Assembly: GCA_947458405.1 (NCBI GenBank) | Contig: CANGZW010000006.1 | Span: forward strand, 1-64,000 | Source: Leptospiraceae bacterium | Lineage (GTDB): Bacteria; Spirochaetota; Leptospiria; Leptospirales; Leptospiraceae | DNA length: 64,000 nt | Direction: 5' to 3' | In this document: piece after piece, positions 38,249-48,003 of the stretch | How the letters are laid out: each line of letters opens with the position of its first letter | How positions within the stretch are numbered: position 1 is the stretch's first letter | Notes under the pieces: generated by a model | Seen by the model: only the letters and a program-made list of their open reading frames with translations | Told to the model about the DNA's origin: nothing | The model's database searches: none | Translations under genes and position numbers: made by a program

Positions 38249-39536
38249 TTTTCACCTTCCTTTTGTTTTCAGATTCCTGAATCAGTGTTGCCACTACCAT
38301 ATCTCCAGTAACATTGACAGTCGTTCTGAACATATCTAATATGCGATCCACTGCGAAAATAAGTGCAATACCCTCTGTGGGAACTCCTATCGAGTTTAAA
38401 ACTATCACTAACATCACCATACCCGCACCGGGAACTCCAGCCGATCCAATACTTGCGAGTACTGCAGTTATCACTATGGTTGCCTGATCGGATAGGGTTA
38501 GTTCCATTCCCATAGCACCCGCTATAAATACCGCCGCCACCGACTGATAAAGACTGGTTCCATCCATATTTACTGTGGCACCAACAGGTAATACAAAACT
38601 GGCGACTTCATTGGAAATGCCCAATTCCTTTTCACAGGCATCCATTGTCACTGGTAAGGTTGCTGAACTCGAACTTGTCGAGAAAGCTACCATCTGAACG
38701 GGAAGAATTTTACGAAAGAATGTAAAATATTTTTTGCCGGCAAGAATTACAATTGCTCCATATATAACATAGACCATAATAGCCAGACCTATCAATACAG
38801 ATAAAGAATATAATCCCAGGGCTTTGAATAAATCGATAGCATTTGCAATACTATCCCCCGCAAATTCTACAATTAAACTTGAAATCAATGCAAACACTCC
38901 CAAGGGAGCAAATTCCATTATAATATCTATCATCTTTAAAATAACTTCATTTAAACTTTCAAAAAGAATTCGAACCCCATTTACTTTTTCTACGGGCGTC
39001 ACCACCATAGCAATTCCAAATATCATGGCAAAAACTATGACTGGTAACATTTGTGTGTTATCACTTGCAGATTTAAAAATATTTGTGGGGATCATATCTA
39101 CAAAAAATTGCATGGGATGAGCCTTGGACTTTATTTGCTCTGAGGCATCAGCTGTTTTTTTGGAAACATTTTCTGCGTACTTAGCCCGTATTTCTTCCCT
39201 TTTAGTAGCAGAAAGTGCTTTTCCCGGATCTATAATATTCACAATAAACAACCCGAGTAGTACAGCAACAAATGTCGTTGTGATATAGATAGCAATAGTT
39301 TTTACCCCAATACGTTTAAATGTATTTATATCTCTTAGACTCGAAACTCCACTCACAAGGGAAATAAAAACAAGGGGAACCGCCATTACTTTTAACATAT
39401 TTAAAAACATGAGACCAATAGGCTTAATCCAGGTAATTGCAAAGGATCCCATACTGTAATATACCAAGAGAAGCCCAAAAATTGCACCAAACAGAATGCC
39501 CGATAAAATTTTTACATGTAAGGGGATTTTTTTCAC
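38241..39536 (-). CDS. Na+/H+-dicarboxylate (glutamate/aspartate) symporter, DAACS family
   Basis: A 431-residue inner-membrane carrier of the dicarboxylate/amino acid:cation symporter family (GltP/GltT/DctA). Hallmarks are the Ser-rich hairpin FSTSSSSATLPVT, the NMDGTSLYQ motif for Na+ and substrate binding, the second hairpin GSAGVPGAG and the C-terminal DRILDMFRTTVNVTGD, which contacts the substrate carboxylate. Eight transmembrane helices are expected. DRxxDMxRTTxNVxGD suits acidic amino acids as well as C4-dicarboxylates, so the ligand is not settled. It overlaps the receptor-channel fusion gene by 4 bases, suggesting they share a ligand. Confidence 0.93.
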   Translation of the reverse strand: MKKIPLHVKILSGILFGAIFGLLLVYYSMGSFAITWIKPIGLMFLNMLKVMAVPLVFISLVSGVSSLRDINTFKRIGVKTIAIYITTTFVAVLLGLFIVNIIDPGKALSATKREEIRAKYAENVSKKTADASEQIKSKAHPMQFFVDMIPTNIFKSASDNTQMLPVIVFAMIFGIAMVVTPVEKVNGVRILFESLNEVILKMIDIIMEFAPLGVFALISSLIVEFAGDSIANAIDLFKALGLYSLSVLIGLAIMVYVIYGAIVILAGKKYFTFFRKILPVQMVAFSTSSSSATLPVTMDACEKELGISNEVASFVLPVGATVNMDGTSLYQSVAAVFIAGAMGMELTLSDQATIVITAVLASIGSAGVPGAGMVMLVIVLNSIGVPTEGIALIFAVDRILDMFRTTVNVTGDMVVATLIQESENKRKVKNV

Positions 39537-42500
39537 AGAGTTACCTCTTTTTTATGCTGACTGTCATCGTCATCATCTTCAATTCCTAAGATTGCGTATA
39601 ACTTTAATTTAAATTTCTCAAACCAAGATACCTTTTTAGGGGGAGGCTCAGCCATAGCTTCCTGTTTTTTGTTTTGTAACACATCTGTCCTTTGCGTCAT
39701 AACTTTCTTAACATTTCTTAAGATTTCAGGGTGCTTTTCCAGAAAAGGATCCACATCTTCTTTGGTAATTTCATAGACTATTGAATAGGAATCCGCCACT
39801 ATATTTGCGGTTCGAACTGCTCCTGTGAGTAGCCCCATCTCCCCAAAGAAATTTCCGGCTCCCAAACGGGCTACATTGAGAAATCCCCCTTTTTCTAGTG
39901 GTACCTGAACTGTAAATACCCCTTCAGAAATTACATACATGGTAAATTTTTGTTCTCCTGCTTTAACTACCATTTCTCCCGGCTGAAACTCTAATGCTTT
40001 TACTTTATGACTTAAATCTTTTTTCTCTTCGGGGGTAAATGTTTCGAATATGTCAATTTCCCTTACCAATGCAAGTGGTGTTTTAGCATCTTCCGTATCC
40101 TGTTTTTGGCCCTTGAACAAATGCAATTCCTGTCTCTGGAAGGCTGGAGAAATCCCCGCCCTATGCAGATGTATCCAGACATTTGACCATACAGATTTTC
40201 TGACTGCATTTTTCTTGGTGTAATCCTTAAAACAGTAGCCAAAAAGATAATCGGCAGCATACTCCGAATATTCATTAAACCTTGCATATGGCTCGGGTTT
40301 TGTCAGGACTCCGTCACTACTCATAAGTGCGTCTAATAATACCTTTACAACCCTACGGGGAGGAACGGATGGATCAATGTGAATAGTAAACCACATTTCT
40401 ACAATACCATCGGGCAGACTATAATTGTAAATGGAAGCCTCACTGGCAACACTATTGGGAATACTCAAAACTATTCCTGCACGGGTCGTGAGTCGCGTAG
40501 TACGCCATGTTATATCGACAACCTTACCCTCTTCCATACTGCCTATTTTTATCCAATCCCCAACCCTAAATGGTCTTTCAATGTTTATGGCAATCCCCGA
40601 AAATACATTGGAAATATTTACCTGAATCGCAAGACCTATAATCATAGCTACAACACCGGATGTTGCTAATAGACTAGTAATTTTTTGGTCATACACAAAT
40701 GCTATAATACTAAAAAAAGTAAGCATATAAATTACAAAATTTAAGAATTTTCTTACAACAGTCGGAATTTTATGATCTGTTTTAAATTCTAATGGTAACC
40801 ATATAAACTTTTCAATAGATTGAGTTAAGGTAACTGCGGGAACAATCCACCAAAATAAATCATATGCGGAAAGTGTTATTTTTACCATAGTAATATTATT
40901 ACTTTCGATAAATGAATCTATGAATTGTATTTCAGATGAACTTAAAGTAAGATAAGCAAGAATGGTTTGTACCATCCAAAATGTAGTAGCATATCCCTTG
41001 TAAATTTTTAGACTCGATAGGATTCCAATCATAATCATTCCAATGATAGAAACAACCATTATAAATAAAGAAAGTGTATATGGCAAAAACCTTCTCATGG
41101 AAATCTCATCTTTTTTGATTCTCACGCCCATATTAAATCTTGAATAATCTATGGATGCGGTTCGAAGTCCGATAAATCGGGGAGAACCGAGAGTGGTTTT
41201 TTCTAGAATATCTTGAAAAAACCACTCGGAAGCAATTTTAAACCCACTATAGGGACTTAGAATTTTTTTATTGTGTATGTCATAATTTTTGCCATGATAT
41301 TTTGACATACCTACTGTATCAATTACGTAGATTAAATTTTCACGTGTCAATGTTTTATGAAAAAAGCTAACACCCAACGCATTTTCTTCTAATACATATT
41401 TAACAGGCAATGAATTTGACTTAAAAGTTCCCTTTACGTGATACAATTTATAATGCATAAGATCTTCTTTTGAAGTTTCTGTATCAATAGGTTTTTCCAA
41501 TTGTACTTCAGATATAGAGTTAACAAATTCTATATCCTCGGGTCCAATATTACCGCTGTATCTAAACCATAGGTAAAAATCTAAATTATATGTTAAATTA
41601 GATATACTTAATTCGCTTATATCGTTAATTTCTATTCCGGTATAAACTACGTTTGTTTTATACAAATATTTGTTATCAAAATACAAAACCCTTTCCGTTT
41701 TTAGAGCATTTTCTAAATCAAAAATTTCATTTATATCCTTCACAACCTGAAGCTGTGTTAAGGCAGAGATAATATTTTTATTTTTATAGACACCGATAGA
41801 CACCGGTTTGGGAGAGTCGCCGTTTTCAAAATAGTTTAATCCTGTAGCCCCCTCGACTGCCTGCCCAACTGAATCAAGAGATTCCAAATAGTCTTTAATT
41901 TTAAGTCTTTCTCCTTCTACTTCCTTCTCATTACCAGTTATGTCTGTATTTTTGATCGATTCCACCAAGAGCATTATACTATCATAGGCATATACAGATC
42001 TCCAGTCCGGCTCAATTGGATAGGATTTGATATATAATTCTTTAAAATACTGAGCCTTTTGATTAGCATTGTCAAAAATTAAAGGTGTGGTAACATAAAT
42101 ACCATTAGAATAATATCCCGGAGTTTCTTTTTCTCTTTTGGTCTGAGAAAGTGCATTTAAAAATCCAGAAGAGGCAAAAGAGTCCGGTGCAATCAATGGA
42201 TTGAGTATCCCCGCATCTTTGAGTAATTTTAAAAATATTGCCCCGTTTGCACCACTCATAGATAAAAAAATCATTTGTTTATCATTTTGAGTCTTAAGAG
42301 TCTCAATGATATCTTTCATCTCTTTTAATTTGGTGGTCTCATCTGACTTAAAGGAAAAGGATTTTGTTACCCCCAAGCCTACTTCTCTGGCAGTTTTTAT
42401 AAATACTTCTGCCAGGTATTTACCATAGACTTCCTCTTCACTGATGATTTTGATTTGGTCTTTCTGGAGAATTTTTTTGATGTAATTCGCCAAAAATCTA

Positions 42501-42979
42501 CCCTGTGAATTGTCGTTAAATATAACCCTATAATACCATTCATTATCCTTAGTTAATTCAATATTAGTAGAAGCGGGAGTGATGGCGGGAATTTTATTTT
42601 CTTTGTACACAGGAGCCCCTGCATTTGAACAGGCACTGCTATTATGTCCAATAACCGCCACAGCTCTGCCATTTTTTACAATTTCTTCCGCTTTTTCTTT
42701 GGCTAGTTCAGGGTTATTTTGATCATCATAGATATCTAAAACAATTTTTCTACCATTGACGCCCCCCATTTTATTGAGAGGCTCAATAAATAAATTTATT
42801 CCATTCACATATGCCTTGCCATTCGCCCCAGATTCTCCCGACATAGGGCCCACAACAGCTATATGAATACTCCCTTGTGTATAAATCAGGTAAACTTTTA
42901 CGAGGGTATATATAATAATGCATAAAGAAAAGAATAAGATTAATATAGATTTTATATTTTTTACTGAGAATAACTTCAT
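39533..42979 (-). CDS. Periplasmic-binding domain, MscS channel and cyclic-nucleotide-binding domain fusion
   Basis: A 1148-residue membrane protein. Residues 10-34 are an N-terminal anchor or signal. About 37-405 is a type-1 periplasmic binding domain of the LivK/branched-chain amino-acid type (HIAVVGPMSGESGANG, DDQNNPELAKEKAEEI, VIGHNSSACSNA). About 440-625 is a beta-rich module including NLTYNLDFYLWFRYSG and IDYSRFNMGVRIKKDE just before the first membrane helix, reminiscent of pentameric ligand-gated channel ectodomains. Helices follow at about 632-655, 663-682, 700-720, 745-763 and 766-798. The last is the MscS pore helix, with SGVVAMIIGLAIQ and PFRVGDWIKIG, then the MscS beta-domain TRAGIVLSIPNS. 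Residues 985-1095 form a cNMP-binding domain, with FGE (1045-1047) and Arg1056. Predicted ligand- and nucleotide-modulated channel. All domains appear intact. Confidence 0.9.
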   Translation of the reverse strand: MKLFSVKNIKSILILFFSLCIIIYTLVKVYLIYTQGSIHIAVVGPMSGESGANGKAYVNGINLFIEPLNKMGGVNGRKIVLDIYDDQNNPELAKEKAEEIVKNGRAVAVIGHNSSACSNAGAPVYKENKIPAITPASTNIELTKDNEWYYRVIFNDNSQGRFLANYIKKILQKDQIKIISEEEVYGKYLAEVFIKTAREVGLGVTKSFSFKSDETTKLKEMKDIIETLKTQNDKQMIFLSMSGANGAIFLKLLKDAGILNPLIAPDSFASSGFLNALSQTKREKETPGYYSNGIYVTTPLIFDNANQKAQYFKELYIKSYPIEPDWRSVYAYDSIMLLVESIKNTDITGNEKEVEGERLKIKDYLESLDSVGQAVEGATGLNYFENGDSPKPVSIGVYKNKNIISALTQLQVVKDINEIFDLENALKTERVLYFDNKYLYKTNVVYTGIEINDISELSISNLTYNLDFYLWFRYSGNIGPEDIEFVNSISEVQLEKPIDTETSKEDLMHYKLYHVKGTFKSNSLPVKYVLEENALGVSFFHKTLTRENLIYVIDTVGMSKYHGKNYDIHNKKILSPYSGFKIASEWFFQDILEKTTLGSPRFIGLRTASIDYSRFNMGVRIKKDEISMRRFLPYTLSLFIMVVSIIGMIMIGILSSLKIYKGYATTFWMVQTILAYLTLSSSEIQFIDSFIESNNITMVKITLSAYDLFWWIVPAVTLTQSIEKFIWLPLEFKTDHKIPTVVRKFLNFVIYMLTFFSIIAFVYDQKITSLLATSGVVAMIIGLAIQVNISNVFSGIAINIERPFRVGDWIKIGSMEEGKVVDITWRTTRLTTRAGIVLSIPNSVASEASIYNYSLPDGIVEMWFTIHIDPSVPPRRVVKVLLDALMSSDGVLTKPEPYARFNEYSEYAADYLFGYCFKDYTKKNAVRKSVWSNVWIHLHRAGISPAFQRQELHLFKGQKQDTEDAKTPLALVREIDIFETFTPEEKKDLSHKVKALEFQPGEMVVKAGEQKFTMYVISEGVFTVQVPLEKGGFLNVARLGAGNFFGEMGLLTGAVRTANIVADSYSIVYEITKEDVDPFLEKHPEILRNVKKVMTQRTDVLQNKKQEAMAEPPPKKVSWFEKFKLKLYAILGIEDDDDDSQHKKEVTL

Positions 42980-43379
42980 GGCAATTTACTTTGAGACTCT
43001 TTCCTTATCTTTTTTTTTATATGATTTCACAAGCCTAAAAAATAGGGACTCTGTAAGTAATATCGAGTATATAAGCTAAAATTCTATTGAAGTTTTATTT
43101 AAAAATAAAAGATTTTTACCTCTATTTATTCACTAAAATAAAAATTATTAAATTTTACCTCAAAAACTCTTTTGAAAAATCTAAAAAACTTTAGAAAAAT
43201 AAAATTTTTATCATTATTTTTTTTATATAATTTTAGTAGTACACCGACTTATTATGTAAGATGATTTTAAACTATTAATTCTTCTTTTTTGCTAGTTTGA
43301 ATTATATTTTTTTAAATAATTAATTAATTTAGTCATTAATATATTGACTAAATTTTTGAAGTTTATACATTAATCATAA
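42980..43379. other. Divergent intergenic region
   Basis: About 400 very AT-rich bases between the leftward receptor-channel gene and the rightward PAS protein gene. No gene is visible. It contains the inverted repeat at 43326-43354. Promoters for both flanking operons must lie here, but I cannot fix them. Confidence 0.5.
43326..43354. promoter_or_regulatory. Inverted repeat upstream of the PAS sensor gene
   Basis: AATTTAGTCA (43326-43335) and TGACTAAATT (43345-43354) form a perfect 10-9-10 inverted repeat ending 25 bases before the ATG. The nine-base spacer suits either an operator for a dimeric regulator or an mRNA hairpin in the leader. A functional role is inferred from position and symmetry only. 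Confidence 0.4.
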
Positions 43380-44867
43380 ATGGCAAGCCAAAAGTATAAA
43401 AATATTCAGAGTTACCAAATTGAGAAAAAAATCTCAATTTTAGAAGACTTAACTTTATATTTCCTCAAATTGAGAAACGATCTTTTTACATTGGGAGTTA
43501 ATAGTCACCTAGATTCCATTGAAATTAAGAGAATCATACTTCTAAACAAGCTGACATTTGTATCCATTTTTTGTATAACTACACTCAGTATCTTTTTTTA
43601 TATTATAAAATTTGAAGCCACTTCTTATTTTTTGCTCTCTCAAAGCTTTTTATTAATTTCCGTCTACATATTCAACTATTTTCAAAGACTTAACCAAGCC
43701 AAAATTGTTTATCTATTAGCCAACAATTTAATCGTTTTTTGTCTTACATCAACTTTTTCAATGGAATCCGGAATTCTCTTTTTTTATATTCCCATAATTT
43801 TACAAACAGGATTATTATTCAACGAAAATGAAAAAAACATGCAAGTTGGTGGAATCTTAATCTCAATCATTTGTATAATATTTCTTGAAGCTACAGATTA
43901 TTCTCTCATGAGTGCAAATGGTATCACAAATGATTTGATCCATTATTTAAATATATACTCACTTTTAACAATATCCATCCTATCTGTTTATCTTATTTCT
44001 CTAGTAGTTCAAATAAGAGGCTCCTCTTATTCAATGATAAGAGAGAATGAAAAATTACAAAAATATTTAGTCAAAGAAATCATAAATAGACAAAGTGCAT
44101 TTGAATCTTTAGATTTTTCTGTAAAAATGCAAAATGAATTAATGGATAATATTCAATCAGGCATTGTTATCATAAATGACAACGGAGATATTATTAAATC
44201 TAATAAATTATTTGAAGATATGTTTAATTTTAAATTGGTAAATTCAACTAATAATATATTTACTTCTCTCCCGAATATCTATAAAAGTTGTGGAAATTAT
44301 ATAGGGGAAATTAAAGAAAATATACAAATGGTTCAATCGGGTAATACAGACTATCGTGAACTAGAATTTTCACGAATATTAAGATTCTCTAAAGAATATT
44401 TTTCCTTAAAAATCTCAAGAATTGGTACAAATAACTCATCAATTCATGGAATTTTTTTAATGCATAATAATATCTCCGAACTGAAAAGAGCAAAAGAAAG
44501 ACTGGATTATATTCGTAATTTTAGTTTAAATCTGAAAACTAGAATTCCTGACATTATGTTAAATTTATCTTCTGATGGAAAAATCTTAGATTTTCATTCT
44601 GAAGTAACCTCAAGTATGTATATATCCTCAGAGGCTATGGTTGGAAAAAATATTGCAGATTTAGATTTACCGGATGAATTTTTAAATGAATTCAATCAAA
44701 CATTAAAACAAGTATTAGAATCTGGAAATTCACATAAAATTCAATATAATTTTAATTTTGACTCAATATATTATTCATATTCAGCAACACTTTTACTTTC
44801 AGACACAAATGAAGTGATGATTTTAGTGAAAAAATTAGATGAAAAGGACAGTAATAACGTTATATAA
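43380..44867 (+). CDS. Membrane PAS-domain sensor without output domain
   Basis: A 495-residue protein. A cytoplasmic N-terminal helix is followed by about six transmembrane helices (residues 58-235), then a coiled-coil linker and two PAS-like domains. The first PAS (about 255-370) begins MDNIQSGIVIINDNGDIIKSN, here split as MDNIQSG and IVIINDNGDI. The second (about 385-490) includes IMLNLSSDGKILDF. No HisKA/HATPase, GGDEF, EAL or phosphatase domain follows; the protein simply ends after the second PAS. This arrangement resembles a sensor kinase that has lost its catalytic part, or a stand-alone sensor working with a partner. It precedes ileS by 47 bases on the same strand. Confidence 0.78.
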   Translation: MASQKYKNIQSYQIEKKISILEDLTLYFLKLRNDLFTLGVNSHLDSIEIKRIILLNKLTFVSIFCITTLSIFFYIIKFEATSYFLLSQSFLLISVYIFNYFQRLNQAKIVYLLANNLIVFCLTSTFSMESGILFFYIPIILQTGLLFNENEKNMQVGGILISIICIIFLEATDYSLMSANGITNDLIHYLNIYSLLTISILSVYLISLVVQIRGSSYSMIRENEKLQKYLVKEIINRQSAFESLDFSVKMQNELMDNIQSGIVIINDNGDIIKSNKLFEDMFNFKLVNSTNNIFTSLPNIYKSCGNYIGEIKENIQMVQSGNTDYRELEFSRILRFSKEYFSLKISRIGTNNSSIHGIFLMHNNISELKRAKERLDYIRNFSLNLKTRIPDIMLNLSSDGKILDFHSEVTSSMYISSEAMVGKNIADLDLPDEFLNEFNQTLKQVLESGNSHKIQYNFNFDSIYYSYSATLLLSDTNEVMILVKKLDEKDSNNVI

Positions 44868-44914
44868 AAATATGGAAATTTAACCCCCTTTCTGCATAGT
44901 GGTAGCAGTCAGGT

Positions 44915-47641
44915 ATGAAAAACGAACAAAAAGAAAATCTTTATTCAAAAACAGTAAATCTTCCGGAAACTTCTTTTCCTATGAAGGCAGATCTATCCAA
45001 AAGAGAGCCTCTCCAAATTAAGAAATGGCAAGAGATAAACATTTTATCTCTTATGAATCAAAAAAAGTCAGATAAATCCTTTATTCTTCATGATGGTCCT
45101 CCCTATGCGAATGGTAATTTTCATGTAGGACACGCACTCAATAAAATACTCAAAGATATTATTATTAAATCAAAAAATCTCTCCGGTTATAAAACAGAGT
45201 TAGTTCCCGGATGGGATTGCCATGGTCTTCCGATTGAAGTACAGGTATTAAAAAATTTGGATAAAAAAGCGAGCTCTACTTCTCCCGCAGAACTCAGGCA
45301 AAAATGTAGAGACTATGCCAATGAATTCGTAAATAAACAGGGAGAAGATTTGACACGATTTTTATGTTTTTGGGAAAAAGATAAAAAATATCTTACTATG
45401 TCCAAAGACTTTGAATCAAAAATCATCGGTGTCTTCGGAGAGCTTTTTGAAAAAGGTTATATCTATAAAGGCAAAAAACCCGTGTATTGGTGTATTAGCT
45501 TAGCCACAGCACATGCCGAGGCCGAGATTGAATATGCCCCACACGTATCACCATCTGTTTATGTAAAATTTCCCATAGTTGGCGAAAAAGATTCTTATTG
45601 TTTAATATGGACAACTACTCCCTGGACACTTCCTGCAAATCTCGCAATATGCTTCAATGAAAATATACGTTATTCCTACTATAAAACCAATACTAATGAT
45701 AAACTAATTCTGGCCGATGAACTTGCAATTAAAGTAGAAGAGACTACTGGAATAAATTTTGAAAAAATAAAATCTATCAGCAATGATGAAATCAAAAATT
45801 TAAAATTCAATCATCCTTTTATCGATAGAATATCTATTCCATTATTTGGAGATCATGTTACTTTAGAAGCGGGCACAGGTTGTGTGCATACAGCCCCCGG
45901 GCATGGTATGGATGATTATAAAGTAGGCTTAAAAGCTGGCCTGGAACCCTTCTCTCCCGTAGATGATAGAGGGCGCTATACTGATGAATTCTTACCAATG
46001 AAAGGTATCCAAATATTTGAAGCTAACCCCAAAATTATAGAATTATTAAAAGAGAAAAATCTTTTATTGTATCACACTGATTTCTCACATTCCTATCCAC
46101 ATAGTTGGAGAAGCAAAAAACCCCTGATTTTTAGAGCTACTCCCCAATGGTTTTTTTCCATAGATGGACAAAATTTAAGGGAAAATTCTCTAAAAGAAAT
46201 AGATAAAGTTAAATGGATACCTGAGTGGGGTATCACAAGAATTCGCTCAATGGTTGAATCCAGACCCGATTGGTGTTTATCGAGACAAAGAAATTGGGGA
46301 GTTCCTATTCCTGCATTTAAATGTAAGACATGTCAAAATACAATTATGACCAAGGAAACCATCAGTCATTTCATAAAACTTGTAGAGAAAGAAGGGATTG
46401 AAATTTGGTACAATTTACCCGCTAAGGAATTGATCCCCCCTAATACTCAATGTCCGAATTGTAATGGAATTGAGTTTGATAAAGAAAATGATATCTTAGA
46501 TGTTTGGTTTGATTCTGGTGTGTCCAATTTTGCTGTTTTTGGTGATAGCAAAGATAAACCCCCAGCAGATTTATACCTTGAAGGAACCGATCAACATAGG
46601 GGTTGGTTTCAATCAAGCCTCTGGCCTTCCATGGCATTACGTGGATTTCCCCCCTATAAATCGGTATTAACTCATGGGTACGTCCTAGATGAGAAAGGGC
46701 ATGCAATGTCCAAGTCTTTAGGAAATGTTATAAATCCAACAACAGATATTATCAATGTATATGGTGCTGATATATTGAGACTCTGGGTCTCATCTCAGGA
46801 TTTTAGAGATGATGTAAAGATTGGTTCTGAATCCATAAAAGTTGTGAGTGATCAATATAGAAAAATTCGTAATACATTTAGATATCTTTTAGGAAATTTA
46901 GTCGGTCATAAGGATTCTATGAATCTTTCCTATGAGGAATTAAATGATATAGATAAATTTTATTTACACCAATTGGCTATTTTAAATGGGGAAATTCAAA
47001 ATGCTTATGAAACTTTTCAATTTCATCAGATTTATCAAAAAGTTTTAAGATTTTGCACTGTTGAACTATCCCAAGATTATTTTGAAATCATAAGGGATAG
47101 ACTTTATTGTGATACTAAACAGTCTAAATCCAGAAGATCCTCCTGTACAGTTCTTTCCCATATACTAGAAAATTTGACTATACTCCTATCCCCTATTTTA
47201 AGCTTTACTTGCGAAGAAGTATGGGAAAATTATAAAAAAGAAAATTCTGTCTTTTTAGAAAATTTCAGAAATATTAAGAATTTTGAAAATCCCGAAATTG
47301 AGAAAAAAATATCTCCTCTATTTCAAATAAAAACTTTAGTGCAAAAAGCTTTAGAACAAGCCAGACAAAATGGAAAAATTGGAAAATCATTAGAAGCTAC
47401 CGTTTATATTCATTCAGAAGAAGAATTTGTTATCACGAAAGAGGAAATGGAATTCTTTTTAGTTGTATCACAAGTCGAATATGGTAAACCAAGTCAAGAA
47501 TCAATTTCGTCAATTCAATCTGAAAATTATAGCATAGAAATCGTACTACCAAAAGAATCTGAATGTCCGAGATGTTGGAAACACACTAGAGATAAGAGAG
47601 AAAATGGACTTTGCAATAGATGTGATGAGGCTATAAAATAA
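44915..47641 (+). CDS. ileS: Isoleucyl-tRNA synthetase
   Basis: Class I aminoacyl-tRNA synthetase of 908 residues, joining isoleucine to its tRNA in the cytoplasm. The HIGH motif is in [18 protein letters not shown] near residue 60, and the KMSKS loop appears as AMSKSLGN near 600. The editing (CP1) domain carries [12 protein letters not shown]. The C-terminal zinc-binding region is [10 protein letters not shown] followed by CNRC, as in bacterial IleS. Length is normal. It overlaps the STAS gene by one base (TAATG), so the two are translationally coupled. Confidence 0.97.
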   Translation: MKNEQKENLYSKTVNLPETSFPMKADLSKREPLQIKKWQEINILSLMNQKKSDKSFILHDGPPYANGNFHVGHALNKILKDIIIKSKNLSGYKTELVPGWDCHGLPIEVQVLKNLDKKASSTSPAELRQKCRDYANEFVNKQGEDLTRFLCFWEKDKKYLTMSKDFESKIIGVFGELFEKGYIYKGKKPVYWCISLATAHAEAEIEYAPHVSPSVYVKFPIVGEKDSYCLIWTTTPWTLPANLAICFNENIRYSYYKTNTNDKLILADELAIKVEETTGINFEKIKSISNDEIKNLKFNHPFIDRISIPLFGDHVTLEAGTGCVHTAPGHGMDDYKVGLKAGLEPFSPVDDRGRYTDEFLPMKGIQIFEANPKIIELLKEKNLLLYHTDFSHSYPHSWRSKKPLIFRATPQWFFSIDGQNLRENSLKEIDKVKWIPEWGITRIRSMVESRPDWCLSRQRNWGVPIPAFKCKTCQNTIMTKETISHFIKLVEKEGIEIWYNLPAKELIPPNTQCPNCNGIEFDKENDILDVWFDSGVSNFAVFGDSKDKPPADLYLEGTDQHRGWFQSSLWPSMALRGFPPYKSVLTHGYVLDEKGHAMSKSLGNVINPTTDIINVYGADILRLWVSSQDFRDDVKIGSESIKVVSDQYRKIRNTFRYLLGNLVGHKDSMNLSYEELNDIDKFYLHQLAILNGEIQNAYETFQFHQIYQKVLRFCTVELSQDYFEIIRDRLYCDTKQSKSRRSSCTVLSHILENLTILLSPILSFTCEEVWENYKKENSVFLENFRNIKNFENPEIEKKISPLFQIKTLVQKALEQARQNGKIGKSLEATVYIHSEEEFVITKEEMEFFLVVSQVEYGKPSQESISSIQSENYSIEIVLPKESECPRCWKHTRDKRENGLCNRCDEAIK

Positions 47642-48003
47642 TGACAATTTCTTTTAAAAAATCAAGAGACTTTATAATTATACAATTAAATGGCTCATTG
47701 GATACAAAACTTATCAGAGAAGTTGAAGAAGATTTTGAACAAATCTTAAGTCAGTATCCAACCATGAATATTTTATTAAATATGAAAGAATTAAAATATT
47801 TATCCTCATCGGGACTAAAAACAATCATTTCCCTTAGAAGCGTTTTAAATGACTCTAATCTGGAGTTAAGAATTTGTAATATGGGTAGACCAGTTAGAGA
47901 AGTTTTTGAAATGACTAAAGTACTACAATTTTTTAAAATTTATCAGGATGAAGAATCTGCATTATTAGCAATAAATGAATTAGACTTAGAAGATATGGAT
48001 TAG
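47641..48003 (+). CDS. STAS-domain anti-anti-sigma factor-like protein
   Basis: A 120-residue single-domain STAS protein, similar to SpoIIAA/RsbV anti-sigma factor antagonists. Strand-helix motifs are IIIQLNGSLDT, ILLNMKELKYLSSSGLKTIISL and RICNMGRPVREVFEMT. The Ser in LSSSGL is the usual phosphorylation site of a cognate RsbW-type kinase. Two GHKL proteins are present elsewhere in the window and could be partners, but this is speculation. It starts one base inside the ileS stop codon and overlaps the convergent lipoprotein gene by four bases. Confidence 0.88.
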   Translation: MTISFKKSRDFIIIQLNGSLDTKLIREVEEDFEQILSQYPTMNILLNMKELKYLSSSGLKTIISLRSVLNDSNLELRICNMGRPVREVFEMTKVLQFFKIYQDEESALLAINELDLEDMD

